Shown here: piece after piece, positions 17,246 through 25,563 of the stretch
How the letters are laid out: each line of letters starts with the position of its first letter
Position numbering within the stretch: the stretch's first letter is position 1
NCBI GenBank assembly: GCA_036504235.1
Contig: DASXVN010000006.1
Location: 86,857 to 150,856 of the forward strand
Source: Zipacnadum sp036504235
Lineage (GTDB): Bacteria; Armatimonadota; Zipacnadia; Zipacnadales; Zipacnadaceae
Reading direction: 5' to 3'
Length of the DNA stretch: 64,000 nt
Notes under the pieces: generated by a model
Seen by the model: only the letters and a program-made list of their open reading frames with translations
Database searches by the model: none
Told to the model about the DNA's origin: nothing
Translations under genes and position numbers: made by a program

Positions 17246-17682
17246 TGTTCGTTCACCCTGGGCTTCAGAAAGATCGCCGCGAGAATGAGCCCGATTCCAA
17301 CCAGAAGAACTGCGCCACCGACAACAAAGGCCACTCCGGTTGGTGTTGAGGTCGCCGTGAGCATACTCGGAGTAAGTCCTGCAAGTACTCCCCCGAGAGT
17401 AAGACAAACGCCCCGCATGGTTTCAATTGGGCCAATAGCCTCAAGGTGCGCCTGCACGATGGCCCGTGCCTTCTCAGCGTCATGGTACCTGGCCCGAAAC
17501 TGGGAGAGGTCAGCCACTTCGTCCCGAAGCCTGCTCCTGTCTTCTTCAAGTAGGACCCCGACGGCTGCCGCGGACAACTCCTTGTCTGTCAAGGAACGGC
17601 GAAGGCGATCTGTTGGACGCCTGACGTTCTCTACTGAAGGTTCTACCGTCGCCGTTGAAAGCTCTTCCTCATCGTCTCTCAT
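17242..17682 (-). CDS. Hypothetical coiled-coil protein with two C-terminal membrane helices
   Basis: 146 residues. Residues 1-85 are charged and helical (RRPTDRLRRSLTDKEL, EEDRSRLRDEVADLSQFRARYHDAEKARAIVQAHLE) and look like a coiled coil. Residues about 88-112 and 118-142 form two transmembrane helices (LTLGGVLAGLT, FVVGGAVLLVGIGLILAAIFL). The shape resembles small two-helix membrane effectors of the SLATT kind, but no diagnostic motif is visible. It is translationally coupled to the small beta protein downstream and shares its low GC content. No homologue is recognised with confidence. Confidence 0.6.
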   Translation of the reverse strand: MRDDEEELSTATVEPSVENVRRPTDRLRRSLTDKELSAAAVGVLLEEDRSRLRDEVADLSQFRARYHDAEKARAIVQAHLEAIGPIETMRGVCLTLGGVLAGLTPSMLTATSTPTGVAFVVGGAVLLVGIGLILAAIFLKPRVNEQ

Positions 17683-17800
17683 TACGGATCACACTCCGAA
17701 CGCACTCGCTGACAGTGTAAGGTGGGAGGCTGGGTGAGACCGCCGTAAGGCACGGGCTGGCGGCCTTGATACATTGATTATCCGTCTTCTGAGTACCTGC

Positions 17801-19237
17801 TCATCGAACCAGCAGCTTCTGCTTGAGCAGTTCGTTCACGGTGCCCGCGTTGGCCTGGCCGCGGGTGGCCTTCATGACCGCCCCCACCAGGGCCCCCAGG
17901 GCCTTTTCCTTGCCGCCGCGGTAGTCCTCGACGATCTTCGGGTTGTCGGCAATCGCCTGCTCCACCAGCCGCTCCAACTCGCCGCTGTCGCTGATCTGCG
18001 CGAGGCCCTCGGCCTCGACGATCTGCTTCGCGCCGTGGCCCTCGGCCATCATCTTGGCGAAAACCTCTTTGGCGGTCGTGTTATTGATGGTTCCGGCGCC
18101 GATCAGGCCCAGCAACTCGCCCAGCGCCGCCGGCTCCAGGGGGAAGCCGGTCAGGTCGCCGCCGACCTGCTTGCGCGAGGCCATCACGTCGCCCATCACC
18201 CAGTTGGAGGCCAGCTTGGGGTCCGGCGAGACCGCGGCCACCGCCTCATAGTAGTCGGCGAGCGGCCGGTTGTCGGTCAGCACCCCGGCGTCGTACGCGG
18301 GCAGGCCGTATTGTTCCTGTAGCCGCCGCGCCCGCTCCCGGGGCAGTTCCGGCAGGCCGGCGCGAATCTCCGCAATCCACTCCGGCGCGGGGGCCAGGGG
18401 CGCGAGGTCCGGCTCGGGGAAGTACATGTAGTCGTCCGCGCCTTCTTTCAGGCGCATGCTGGCCGTGACCAGCTTGTCCTCGTCCCAGCGGCGCGTCTCC
18501 TGGCAGAGCCCCTCGGTCCGGCACAGCTCCACCGCCTGCTTCTGCCGCGCCAGTTCGTACTTGACCGCCTCGTACACCGACTTGATGGAGTTGAGGTTCT
18601 TGATCTCCACCTTGGGGGTGCGCTCGGCGGTCTCGTGGTCAATCCAGTTGATGGTCGGCTCGCAGCGCATTTGGCCCTTCTCCATGTCGGCGGTGGAGAC
18701 GCCCAGGTACTGGAGAATCGAGCGCAGCGCGTACAGGTACTCGCGCACCTGCTCGGCGGTGGAAAAGTCCGGCTCGGTGACGATCTCCATCAGCGGTACG
18801 CCGCAGCGGTTATACTCCACCAGCGTGCGGCCGTCGGGGAGGTGGATATTCTTGCCGGTATCCTCCTCCAGATGCGCCCGGCGCACGCGGATGCGCACCG
18901 GCTTGCCGTCGTCCTCCAGGTCCATAAAGCCGTCGTGGGTCAGCGGCTCGTCATACTGGCTAATCTGGAAATTCTTGGCCAGATCGGGGTAAAAGTAGTT
19001 CTTGCGGGCAAACCGGCAGCGCTCGGCGATGTGGCAACCCAGCGCCAGCCCGGTCTTGATGACATACTCGACCGCCTGGCGATTAGGCACCGGCAGCGCC
19101 CCGGGCAGCCCCAGACAGACAGGGCAGGTGCGGGAATTCGGCGCCGCGCCGAACTCATTGCGGCAGGAGCAGAACATCTTCGACTCGGTCGCCAGCTCCA
19201 CGTGTACTTCCAGTCCAATAGTAGGTTGCAGGGCCAT
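17801..19237 (-). CDS. gatB: Aspartyl/glutamyl-tRNA(Asn/Gln) amidotransferase subunit B
   Basis: 478 residues, full length for GatB. It makes Gln-tRNA(Gln) and/or Asn-tRNA(Asn) by amidating the mischarged tRNA together with GatA and GatC. Motifs are TIGLEVHVELATESKMFC at the N-terminus, CPVCLGLPGALPVPN, FARKNYFYPDLAKNFQISQYD, the kinase-like MRCEPTINW segment, and the C-terminal YqeY-like helical tail (residues about 330-478). The four cysteines of the CSCRNEFGA...CPVC site probably bind zinc. gatA and gatC are not in the window. ATG 19237 starts directly at the conserved fold. Confidence 0.97.
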   Translation of the reverse strand: MALQPTIGLEVHVELATESKMFCSCRNEFGAAPNSRTCPVCLGLPGALPVPNRQAVEYVIKTGLALGCHIAERCRFARKNYFYPDLAKNFQISQYDEPLTHDGFMDLEDDGKPVRIRVRRAHLEEDTGKNIHLPDGRTLVEYNRCGVPLMEIVTEPDFSTAEQVREYLYALRSILQYLGVSTADMEKGQMRCEPTINWIDHETAERTPKVEIKNLNSIKSVYEAVKYELARQKQAVELCRTEGLCQETRRWDEDKLVTASMRLKEGADDYMYFPEPDLAPLAPAPEWIAEIRAGLPELPRERARRLQEQYGLPAYDAGVLTDNRPLADYYEAVAAVSPDPKLASNWVMGDVMASRKQVGGDLTGFPLEPAALGELLGLIGAGTINNTTAKEVFAKMMAEGHGAKQIVEAEGLAQISDSGELERLVEQAIADNPKIVEDYRGGKEKALGALVGAVMKATRGQANAGTVNELLKQKLLVR

Positions 19238-19352
19238 GAGGGTAACTCCAAATCAGGCAGGATGCGCCCCGCCAAGGTGACACGGTACCGACCCACGAAT
19301 TGTAACAGCGGGCGCGGGCGGTTGCAAGGAACCGGCCCGCGGAGAAGCCTTT

Positions 19353-20726
19353 ATGACCACCGAAACCCGCCCAACCTCGACTCGCCCCCGACTGCTCCTC
19401 GCCGCGGCCCTCGCCGCGGCGGTGCTGGTGGGCCTGCTCGCCACCTACTACCCGGTTTTTGACCCCGCCACGCAGCAGCTTTTCGCCACCAATCGCGACG
19501 CCTTGGACATCCTCTCCGGGGCGCAGGCGGCGGAGGCCGCGGGGACGGCCGGGTGGTGGTCCGGCAACTGGATTCAGCCCACTTCCTTCTTCTATCGCCC
19601 CCTGGCCAGCCTGGTGATGTACGCCGAATACCGCGCCTGGGGCCGCGATTTCCCGAAGTATTGCGTGGTCTCCTGGCTGGTGCACGGGGCGATCTGCGGG
19701 CTGCTGCTGCTGCTGGGCTGGCGGCTGTTCCGCGCCCGGGGGAACGCGGTGGGGCTGGCCCTGGGGCTGGTGACGGTGGTTCTGTTCAACCTCCGCCGCG
19801 GGATCACCGGTGTGGGCTGGCCGCCGCAATACTTGCTGGACGACTGGCGGCTGCTGTCCTTCCGCGCCGTGCACGGGACCCTGGACGCCGCGCCCGGCGA
19901 CCCGCGCCCGGTGCTGCCCTTCCGCATCGTCTACGGCGAAATGCCCTACTGGCCGGCCCAGACCGACCTGTTTTCGTTGCTCTTCTCCCTGGCCAGTCTC
20001 CTGGCGTTGGACCGCTGGCTGGTGGGGAAGGACGGCCGGCGCCGTCCCGGCTGGCTGGCGCTGTCGGTGGCGCTGTTCGCGGTGGCGCTGCTCGTCAAGG
20101 AGATGGCGCTGGCGGTGGTCCTGCTCGCGCCGCTGCTGATCTGGTACCGCCGCGGCCTGCGTCCCTGGCGAGCGGCGCTGCTCTATCCGGCGCTAGGCGT
20201 GGCCTTGCTGGTGGTGCGCTTCCTGGCCGTGCCCCAGGCAGGCCTGCCCGCGCGCCCGGAGCTACTCTGGCTGGGCTACCTGCTCCACTACTACCTGTTC
20301 ACGGCCGTAGGCGGCGGAACGTGGTGGCCGCTACCGGCGGCGGCGGGGATGCTGGGGCTGCTCTACCTGCTCCACCGGCGCGGGATCAGTCTGATCTGGT
20401 GGGTCCTCGGCAGCTTCATTTGGCTGCTGCTGATGGCGCAACTGGCCGGCAACTTCGCCTACCTGTTCTTCCCCCTACCGGTGCTCTACGTGGTAGTCGC
20501 CGGTCTCTTCCTGGGCGGGCTGGCGGTGCTCATCCGCAGCCGCTCGCGGCTGAACTGGCTGCTCCTGGCCCTGGTGGTAGCGGTGAATCTGCCCGTCGTC
20601 CAGGTCAAGGGCCCCCACTACCTGTACTGGCCGGCCGCTTTCTGGTCGCTGCTCAGCGCCGGGCTGCTGCTTTCCGCTGTGGACTGGTGGCGGGAGCTGG
20701 CCCCGCGCCGGTCCCCGCCGTCGTAG
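19353..20726 (+). CDS. Polytopic membrane protein, glycosyltransferase-like (GT39/GT83-type layout)
   Basis: 457 residues with about 10-12 membrane helices. The first extracytoplasmic loop is large (residues about 42-95) and contains FYRPLASLVMYAEYRAWG, where the RPL and acidic residues resemble the loop of lipid-phospho-sugar-dependent membrane glycosyltransferases. A short periplasmic loop holds PYWPAQTDLF. No DxD at the exact GT39 place can be fixed, so the glycosyltransferase role is tentative. ATG 19353 is divergent from gatB across 115 bases. A half TGTAGGG-type repeat starts at its stop codon. Confidence 0.6.
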   Translation: MTTETRPTSTRPRLLLAAALAAAVLVGLLATYYPVFDPATQQLFATNRDALDILSGAQAAEAAGTAGWWSGNWIQPTSFFYRPLASLVMYAEYRAWGRDFPKYCVVSWLVHGAICGLLLLLGWRLFRARGNAVGLALGLVTVVLFNLRRGITGVGWPPQYLLDDWRLLSFRAVHGTLDAAPGDPRPVLPFRIVYGEMPYWPAQTDLFSLLFSLASLLALDRWLVGKDGRRRPGWLALSVALFAVALLVKEMALAVVLLAPLLIWYRRGLRPWRAALLYPALGVALLVVRFLAVPQAGLPARPELLWLGYLLHYYLFTAVGGGTWWPLPAAAGMLGLLYLLHRRGISLIWWVLGSFIWLLLMAQLAGNFAYLFFPLPVLYVVVAGLFLGGLAVLIRSRSRLNWLLLALVVAVNLPVVQVKGPHYLYWPAAFWSLLSAGLLLSAVDWWRELAPRRSPPS

Positions 20727-20880
20727 GGGCGCGTTTTGCGCGGATGTCGTTTCCGCGCAACACACGCCCGTTCGCTGACTGTTATGTAGCCCCGCGCGCC
20801 GTCCTCCGGCCGTTTGCCGTCGCCGGTGCCTTTCTCCCCCTCTCCTGCCAGGAGAGGGGGCCGGGGGGGTGAGGCCGGCC
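20723..20880. repeat. Half TGTAGGG element plus GAGAGGGG-type palindrome
   Basis: CGTAGGGGCGCG with inner CGCGCAACACACGCCCGTTCG (20723-20778) matches the left half of the element at 41872. A perfect 11-base hairpin CCCCCTCTCCT/AGGAGAGGGGG (20836-20860), followed by GGGGGTGAGG, is the first copy of a second dispersed repeat. Together they fill the gap between two convergent genes and could end both transcripts. Confidence 0.6.
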
Positions 20881-20893
20881 GCCGCGCCCCCCT

Positions 20894-23548
20894 CTACCCC
20901 TCCAGCCTCAGCGTCGTCATCTCGTGCCCCCGCAGCTCCAGCGTCACCTGCCCGCCAACTACCGCCAGCGGCTCGGCCTCGCGCTCCAGGTAGTTGGTGC
21001 GGCTGACCTGCAGGTCCGCGCGGGGCAGCGTCACCGTGGCCGACTGCGACGTAGCCGAGTAGTTGACCAGCCGCGCGGCCCAGCCGGCGCCGTCAAAGCT
21101 GCGCTTGATCGCCACCAGTTCCACCGCGGAGGGAGTCACGCTCAGGCCCGCCACCGCGGGCGCCTGATCCACGACCGCCACCACCGGCGGCGCGTTCAGC
21201 CGCAGGGCCTCCGCCATCACGCCGTCCGCCACCGGGTCGGTCGGCACGCTCATCAGGGCGAACCGGTAGCGGTGGTAGCCGCCGTCCATGAGTTCCGCGG
21301 TGGGCATGGGGTAGTCCTGCGCGTAGCGCCCCAGGCAGTGGGTGTCGCCCACGCCACGGACGAGGGAGTACATGACCGCCCCGTCCTCGATCCGCGCCGA
21401 GGGGGTGCCGGTGTTGAGCACCGCCAGGCCCGGGCGCCCCGGCTCCGGGCGGGTCGCGGCGAAGTACAGCGCCGGCCAGTCGCCGTTGGGGCTCCACAGG
21501 CAGCTTTCGGTCATGTCGTAGCGCTCGCGCTCCAGTACGCCGCCGGGGATACTGTACAGCCCGGTATCGCTGCTCGCGCCGGTGGGGAAGGCGATGCGCA
21601 GGCGGTGGTCAATCGACCGCCAGAAGACCTCCAGCTCCACATCCACGCGGGGCAGACCGTCATACATCCGCCAGGTCTGATACCACCACAGGCCAAAAAC
21701 GCGCGGGTCCGGCTCGCGGCCAAAGGTCCCGTTGGACATGCGCCCGCCGAAGTAGACCTCCTGGACGCCCTCCCAGCGCTGCGCCCCCAGGAGCTTGGTG
21801 TCGGCGGCCAGTAGCTGCCGCGCGCGGCGCTCCAGGTCGCGGGTGCCCCAGGGGTCGCCGCAGTCCTGCTCCATAATCAGCTCGCCGACCCGCAGCGCGC
21901 CGGCCCGGGCCAGATTCTCGCCCCGCACCGCGTCGTCCAGGGCGGTCACGCCATGCTCATCCCACTGCATCCGGAAATGCTCGTTCTGGGCTTCGTTCTG
22001 CAGGGCCCCGGCCTCCGGCGCGGTGGCGCGGGGGGTCACGGTGTAGGCGGCGCACCCTCCCGCCGGCACGTTCTTCGCCAGGAAACTGAGCTGCGGCGTG
22101 CGGCTCCCGCGACGGTCCGGGCCGACCGGCGCGAGTCGCTCCATGTGCGGCTCCTCCCGGCCGGGAGTGGCGTAGACGGGCACCGGCTGACCCGCGGCGT
22201 CCGTCACCGCAAAGCCCGGCGCGGCCCCCTCCGGTAGCGCTACGGTCACCACATGGTCCGCCGCCGCGCCCGAGGCGCCGCAGACGGCGACGGTGAAGCT
22301 GCCCTCCGCGGGAGCCGGCTGCACCGCGCCGCCGAGCGCCTCCAGCGCCTCCTGCGCGGCCTCCTGGCTGAGCCGCTCCACCTCGGCGGCCATGTCCAGC
22401 AGCTCCAGGTGCGCCGGGTCATTGTGCGTCCCGGTGACGGCGTCATGGAAGAACAACACCGGCAGGTTCAGCCACGCGGCTTGCAGGGCCTCCGCGGCCA
22501 GCCGCTTTCCGGTCTGCATCTCGGCCAGGGCCACCAGCGCCTCGGCGGCGTAGAAAGCCCCCTCGGCCGCGCGCGGCGCCTGCTTGGAGCGGATGCGGCT
22601 GACCAGACAGCCGGTCTGCGTAGGATTGTTCTCCACCCGGCTGCTGATCTGGTCGGCGGGCGGATTGTCCGCCGCCGCCAGCGCCTCGGCGTACAGCTCC
22701 GCAGCGTACCGGTTGGGCGTGCCCCATTCGTAGTGGTACTGGTCCTGGGAGGCGTTAAGCTGCTTGACCTCCGCGACCAGCTCGGGGTCCGGCAGCATCT
22801 CCTCAGAGGTCAGCGCAAAGAAGGCCCAGGGGCCCTCGCACGCCACCGGCTCGCGGGCCGGGAACCAGTTCTGCGGCAGGTCAAAGCCGCTGCCCTCGCA
22901 CTCGGGGCACAGTTGCCCCTCCAGGGTCTGGAAGCCGTGGCAGGCGCGGCAGGGCTCGTGGTAGCAGTGGTCGTAGAAAAATCCGCGCCCCGGCGGGGAG
23001 GGCATGACGAGGACCGTGGAGCCGTCCAGGCCCCGCCAATAGGGGGCGTCGGGCAGACTGTAGGAAAAGCCTTCCGCCGCCCGCAGGCCGCAGCCCCGGT
23101 AGACCTGCGGCAGTTGCGCGCTGGTGCCGAAGGCGTCGCCCTCATTGGCGCAGCGGGTGGGCAGGCCCACGGTCTTCTGCCCCCACTCCAGCCCCGAGGC
23201 GAAGTTGCGGATCAACGTCTCGGCGTGGCACATGTTGGAGTCAATGATCGCCTCGCCCGCGCCCAGCAGCTCAAACCGCCCCTCCGCGGCCAACTGCCGG
23301 AAGACCGGTTCGCTCTCGGGGTGATTCTGCAGGTAGACCCGCAGCGATAGCGACTGCTCCAGCAGAAAAGCCGCGCCCTGCTCTACGGCCAGCCGCAGGC
23401 AGCGGGTAATAACCTCGTCCTCGACCCCGGCGTACGAGCGCCAGCGACTGCCCATATACTCATAATCGCGCTGCCAACCGCGCCGCCAGATTAGATCAAA
23501 GTGGTTGGCATACCAGGTGACTACCGTGGTAGCAGGAGTGTTGCTCAT
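20894..23548 (-). CDS. Glycoside hydrolase family 38 alpha-mannosidase
   Basis: 884 residues. The N-terminal catalytic domain opens with WYANHFDLIW, the HxD zinc site (H16, D18), and CANEGDAFGTSAQLPQVYRG carries the nucleophile Asp138 in the usual D-x-FG-x-SAQ-P context. A middle helical region and a long C-terminal beta domain (residues about 430-884) follow, as in family members. An insertion with CRACHG...CPECEGSG (Cys200, 203, 214, 217) looks like a DnaJ-type zinc motif. ATG 23548 is preferred because GGAGG lies 8 bases upstream; the longer ORF adds 36 unrelated residues. No signal peptide, so it is cytoplasmic and may trim mannosides taken up by the cell. Confidence 0.88.
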   Translation of the reverse strand: MSNTPATTVVTWYANHFDLIWRRGWQRDYEYMGSRWRSYAGVEDEVITRCLRLAVEQGAAFLLEQSLSLRVYLQNHPESEPVFRQLAAEGRFELLGAGEAIIDSNMCHAETLIRNFASGLEWGQKTVGLPTRCANEGDAFGTSAQLPQVYRGCGLRAAEGFSYSLPDAPYWRGLDGSTVLVMPSPPGRGFFYDHCYHEPCRACHGFQTLEGQLCPECEGSGFDLPQNWFPAREPVACEGPWAFFALTSEEMLPDPELVAEVKQLNASQDQYHYEWGTPNRYAAELYAEALAAADNPPADQISSRVENNPTQTGCLVSRIRSKQAPRAAEGAFYAAEALVALAEMQTGKRLAAEALQAAWLNLPVLFFHDAVTGTHNDPAHLELLDMAAEVERLSQEAAQEALEALGGAVQPAPAEGSFTVAVCGASGAAADHVVTVALPEGAAPGFAVTDAAGQPVPVYATPGREEPHMERLAPVGPDRRGSRTPQLSFLAKNVPAGGCAAYTVTPRATAPEAGALQNEAQNEHFRMQWDEHGVTALDDAVRGENLARAGALRVGELIMEQDCGDPWGTRDLERRARQLLAADTKLLGAQRWEGVQEVYFGGRMSNGTFGREPDPRVFGLWWYQTWRMYDGLPRVDVELEVFWRSIDHRLRIAFPTGASSDTGLYSIPGGVLERERYDMTESCLWSPNGDWPALYFAATRPEPGRPGLAVLNTGTPSARIEDGAVMYSLVRGVGDTHCLGRYAQDYPMPTAELMDGGYHRYRFALMSVPTDPVADGVMAEALRLNAPPVVAVVDQAPAVAGLSVTPSAVELVAIKRSFDGAGWAARLVNYSATSQSATVTLPRADLQVSRTNYLEREAEPLAVVGGQVTLELRGHEMTTLRLEG

Positions 23549-23662
23549 AAAGGGACCTCCGTAAGTAAGAGAAACGTCGGGAAGTAATTCGGCGCAGGCG
23601 AGGTGGAGGCCTCTTTCCGAGGACAGGGGGGTTTCCCGGAGGGCGGCGACTGCCAACGGCCC

Positions 23663-23706
23663 TACCCCCTAACCCCCTCCCGGAGGGAGAGGGGCCGGGG
23701 GTGAGG
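23663..23706. repeat. GAGAGGGG-type palindromic repeat
   Basis: CCCCCTCCC/GGAGGGAGAGGGG followed by CCGGGGGTGAGG, the second copy of the dispersed repeat. It lies between the GH38 start and the CCA-enzyme stop, on the upstream side of the GH38 gene. Confidence 0.6.
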
Positions 23707-23809
23707 CTCCGCGCCAGGGCCCCTCTGTTGCCTGACGGTTCGGGCGTGTGTTGTCCGCCCGTTCCGGTCGGCCCAAACGGGACCCTCCGCCGGAAATGGC
23801 AACGGCCTC

Positions 23810-25297
23810 CTACCGCCCCCTCAGCCACGCCCGCGCCTCTTCCGCGTCGTGCAATTCCCCGCGTAGTTGCAGGCCCCGCAGCGTCTCCTTGAGCCGGCCT
23901 ATTTCCGGGCCGGCGGGGAGGCCGGTGGCGGCCATTATCTCCGTACCGGTGAGCAGGTGCGGGAGGGGGCGCTGCTCGCGGCGGGCGTGGAGGACCTCCG
24001 CTAGCTCGTTGATCTTCGCGACCAACTGCCGGAAGCAGCGGTAGTCCGGCTGGCCGGAGGGGGGAACGGTGGCGGAGATGTCGGCCCAAGTTAGGGCCAG
24101 CAGTTCGCCGCCGCGCTCCTCGGGGGTGAAGAAGATCCGCTCCAGGGTGGTCAGTTTGATGCGCTCGGCGTCGAAGCCCGCGCAGAGCATGTGGTGGCGG
24201 ATGAGGAATATGAGGTGCTCGCGGTCCACGTGCAGCGGGTCCTCGCGGGGGAAAACGGTTAGCCGCAGCCGGTCCACAATCGCTCCGGCCAAGTCGCCGC
24301 CGGCGCCGTCGTGCGCGGGGAAGCGGATCCGGCCGCCCGGCTCGGTGGGGTGCTGGATGGTCGGCGGCTTGCCGACATCGTGCAGCAGCACCGCCAGTTG
24401 CGCGTGAAGGGTCGCCGGCTGGAGGGGCACCGCGCAGAGGACCTCCACCGCGCCGCGCTCCAGCTCGCGGAGCTCTTCCAGCGCCAGCAGCGTGTGTGCG
24501 CCGACGCCGCCCTCGCTGTGGAACTGGCCCGGCTGCGGCGTGTCGGCGAGGGCCGCGACCTCCGGCAGGAGCAGCGCCAACAGGCCGGTCTCCGCCCAGA
24601 GCCGCACCAGCCGCGCCGGTTGTGCGTGGAAACCCCGCAGGAACTCGGCGGCCACAACCTCCTCGGCCACGCGGGGTTCGCCGGTAGCCAGGGGGCGGAC
24701 GACCTCGGCAGCCAGGTCCCGCATGGCCTGCGCCGTCGCGGGCTCCAGCGTGAAGTCCAACTCGCAGGCGAGGCGCAGACCGCGCAGGATGCGGGAGGGG
24801 TCCTCGAGGAAGCGGGCGGTCGGATCGCCGACGGCGCGCAGCCGCCGCGCCTGCAGGTCCTCCTGTCCGGCATACTCGTCCACTAACTCGCCCGTTAGCG
24901 ACAGCGCCAGGGCGTTGATGGTGAAATCGCGGCGCGCCAGGTCCTCGGCCAGGGAGACGCCGACCTCGGCGGTCATGTCCTGGTAGCGCAGGCCGGTCCA
25001 GGTATCGCGGCGGGGGAGAGCCACTTCGTAGATAGTGGCGGAGTCGCGGGGGGTGAACTTGAAGACGCCGAAGGCGCGCGACTCCACGGGCAGGACGCGC
25101 CCGTGCTGCTCGAGAGTGGCGACCACCTCGGCGGGGGAGAGGCCGACAACCAGGAAGTCCAGGTCTTTCGTCTCGCGCTCCAAGAGCCAGTCGCGGACCG
25201 CTCCGCCGACCAGGTAGACATGGTCCGGGCTGAAGGCGTGGAGGAAGGCCAGGTCAGGGTCCGCGCGCAGGTTGTCGAGTTGGGCGGTGAGGTTCAT
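23810..25297 (-). CDS. cca: CCA-adding / poly(A) polymerase family tRNA nucleotidyltransferase with HD domain
   Basis: 495 residues. The nucleotidyltransferase domain has VYLVGGAVRDWLLERETKDLDFLVVG with the DxD metal pair, RRDFTINALALSLTG and EDPSRILRGLRLACE. A helical neck follows, then an HD hydrolase domain with LAVLLHDVGKPPTIQH and FPAHDGAGG, and a C-terminal helical tail. It repairs or builds the CCA end of tRNAs; the HD part may remove 2',3'-cyclic phosphate. Class II architecture. Whether it adds CCA, only A, or C cannot be fixed from sequence. The gap before its start holds a 198-base inverted-repeat element. Confidence 0.9.
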   Translation of the reverse strand: MNLTAQLDNLRADPDLAFLHAFSPDHVYLVGGAVRDWLLERETKDLDFLVVGLSPAEVVATLEQHGRVLPVESRAFGVFKFTPRDSATIYEVALPRRDTWTGLRYQDMTAEVGVSLAEDLARRDFTINALALSLTGELVDEYAGQEDLQARRLRAVGDPTARFLEDPSRILRGLRLACELDFTLEPATAQAMRDLAAEVVRPLATGEPRVAEEVVAAEFLRGFHAQPARLVRLWAETGLLALLLPEVAALADTPQPGQFHSEGGVGAHTLLALEELRELERGAVEVLCAVPLQPATLHAQLAVLLHDVGKPPTIQHPTEPGGRIRFPAHDGAGGDLAGAIVDRLRLTVFPREDPLHVDREHLIFLIRHHMLCAGFDAERIKLTTLERIFFTPEERGGELLALTWADISATVPPSGQPDYRCFRQLVAKINELAEVLHARREQRPLPHLLTGTEIMAATGLPAGPEIGRLKETLRGLQLRGELHDAEEARAWLRGR

Positions 25298-25314
25298 GGG
25301 TTGGTGAGGGTCGT

Positions 25315-25512
25315 TGTAGGGCGGGGGCTACGCAGGATGTCCTGAGCCTGTCGAAGGGTCCCCCGCCGCGCCGTTGGCCGCTTGCCCACATTTCGGGGTG
25401 GGGTCCCTTGCTAACGGCGGACCCACCCCCGACGGCGCAGACGCCGCCGCCCCTCCCTAAATAGGGAGGGGGAGGGGAAACGGCTGGCGGGGGACGTAGC
25501 CCCCGCCCTACA
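25315..25512. mobile_element. MITE-like element with 18-bp perfect terminal inverted repeats
   Basis: TGTAGGGCGGGGGCTACG at 25315-25332 is an exact reverse complement of 25495-25512. The 198-base interior has no coding frame but contains further palindromes (CTCCCTAAATAGGGAG) and the CCTGAGCCTGTCGAAGGG word. The right end is followed by GTACGGCAA; the flank ACGGCAA recurs beside the copies at 38734 and 41872. No transposase is encoded, so it would need to be mobilised in trans. Confidence 0.65.
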
Positions 25513-25563
25513 GTACGGCAACGGCAACGGCGACAGGCGAGACGCCTGTCCTACCGGAAAAGG

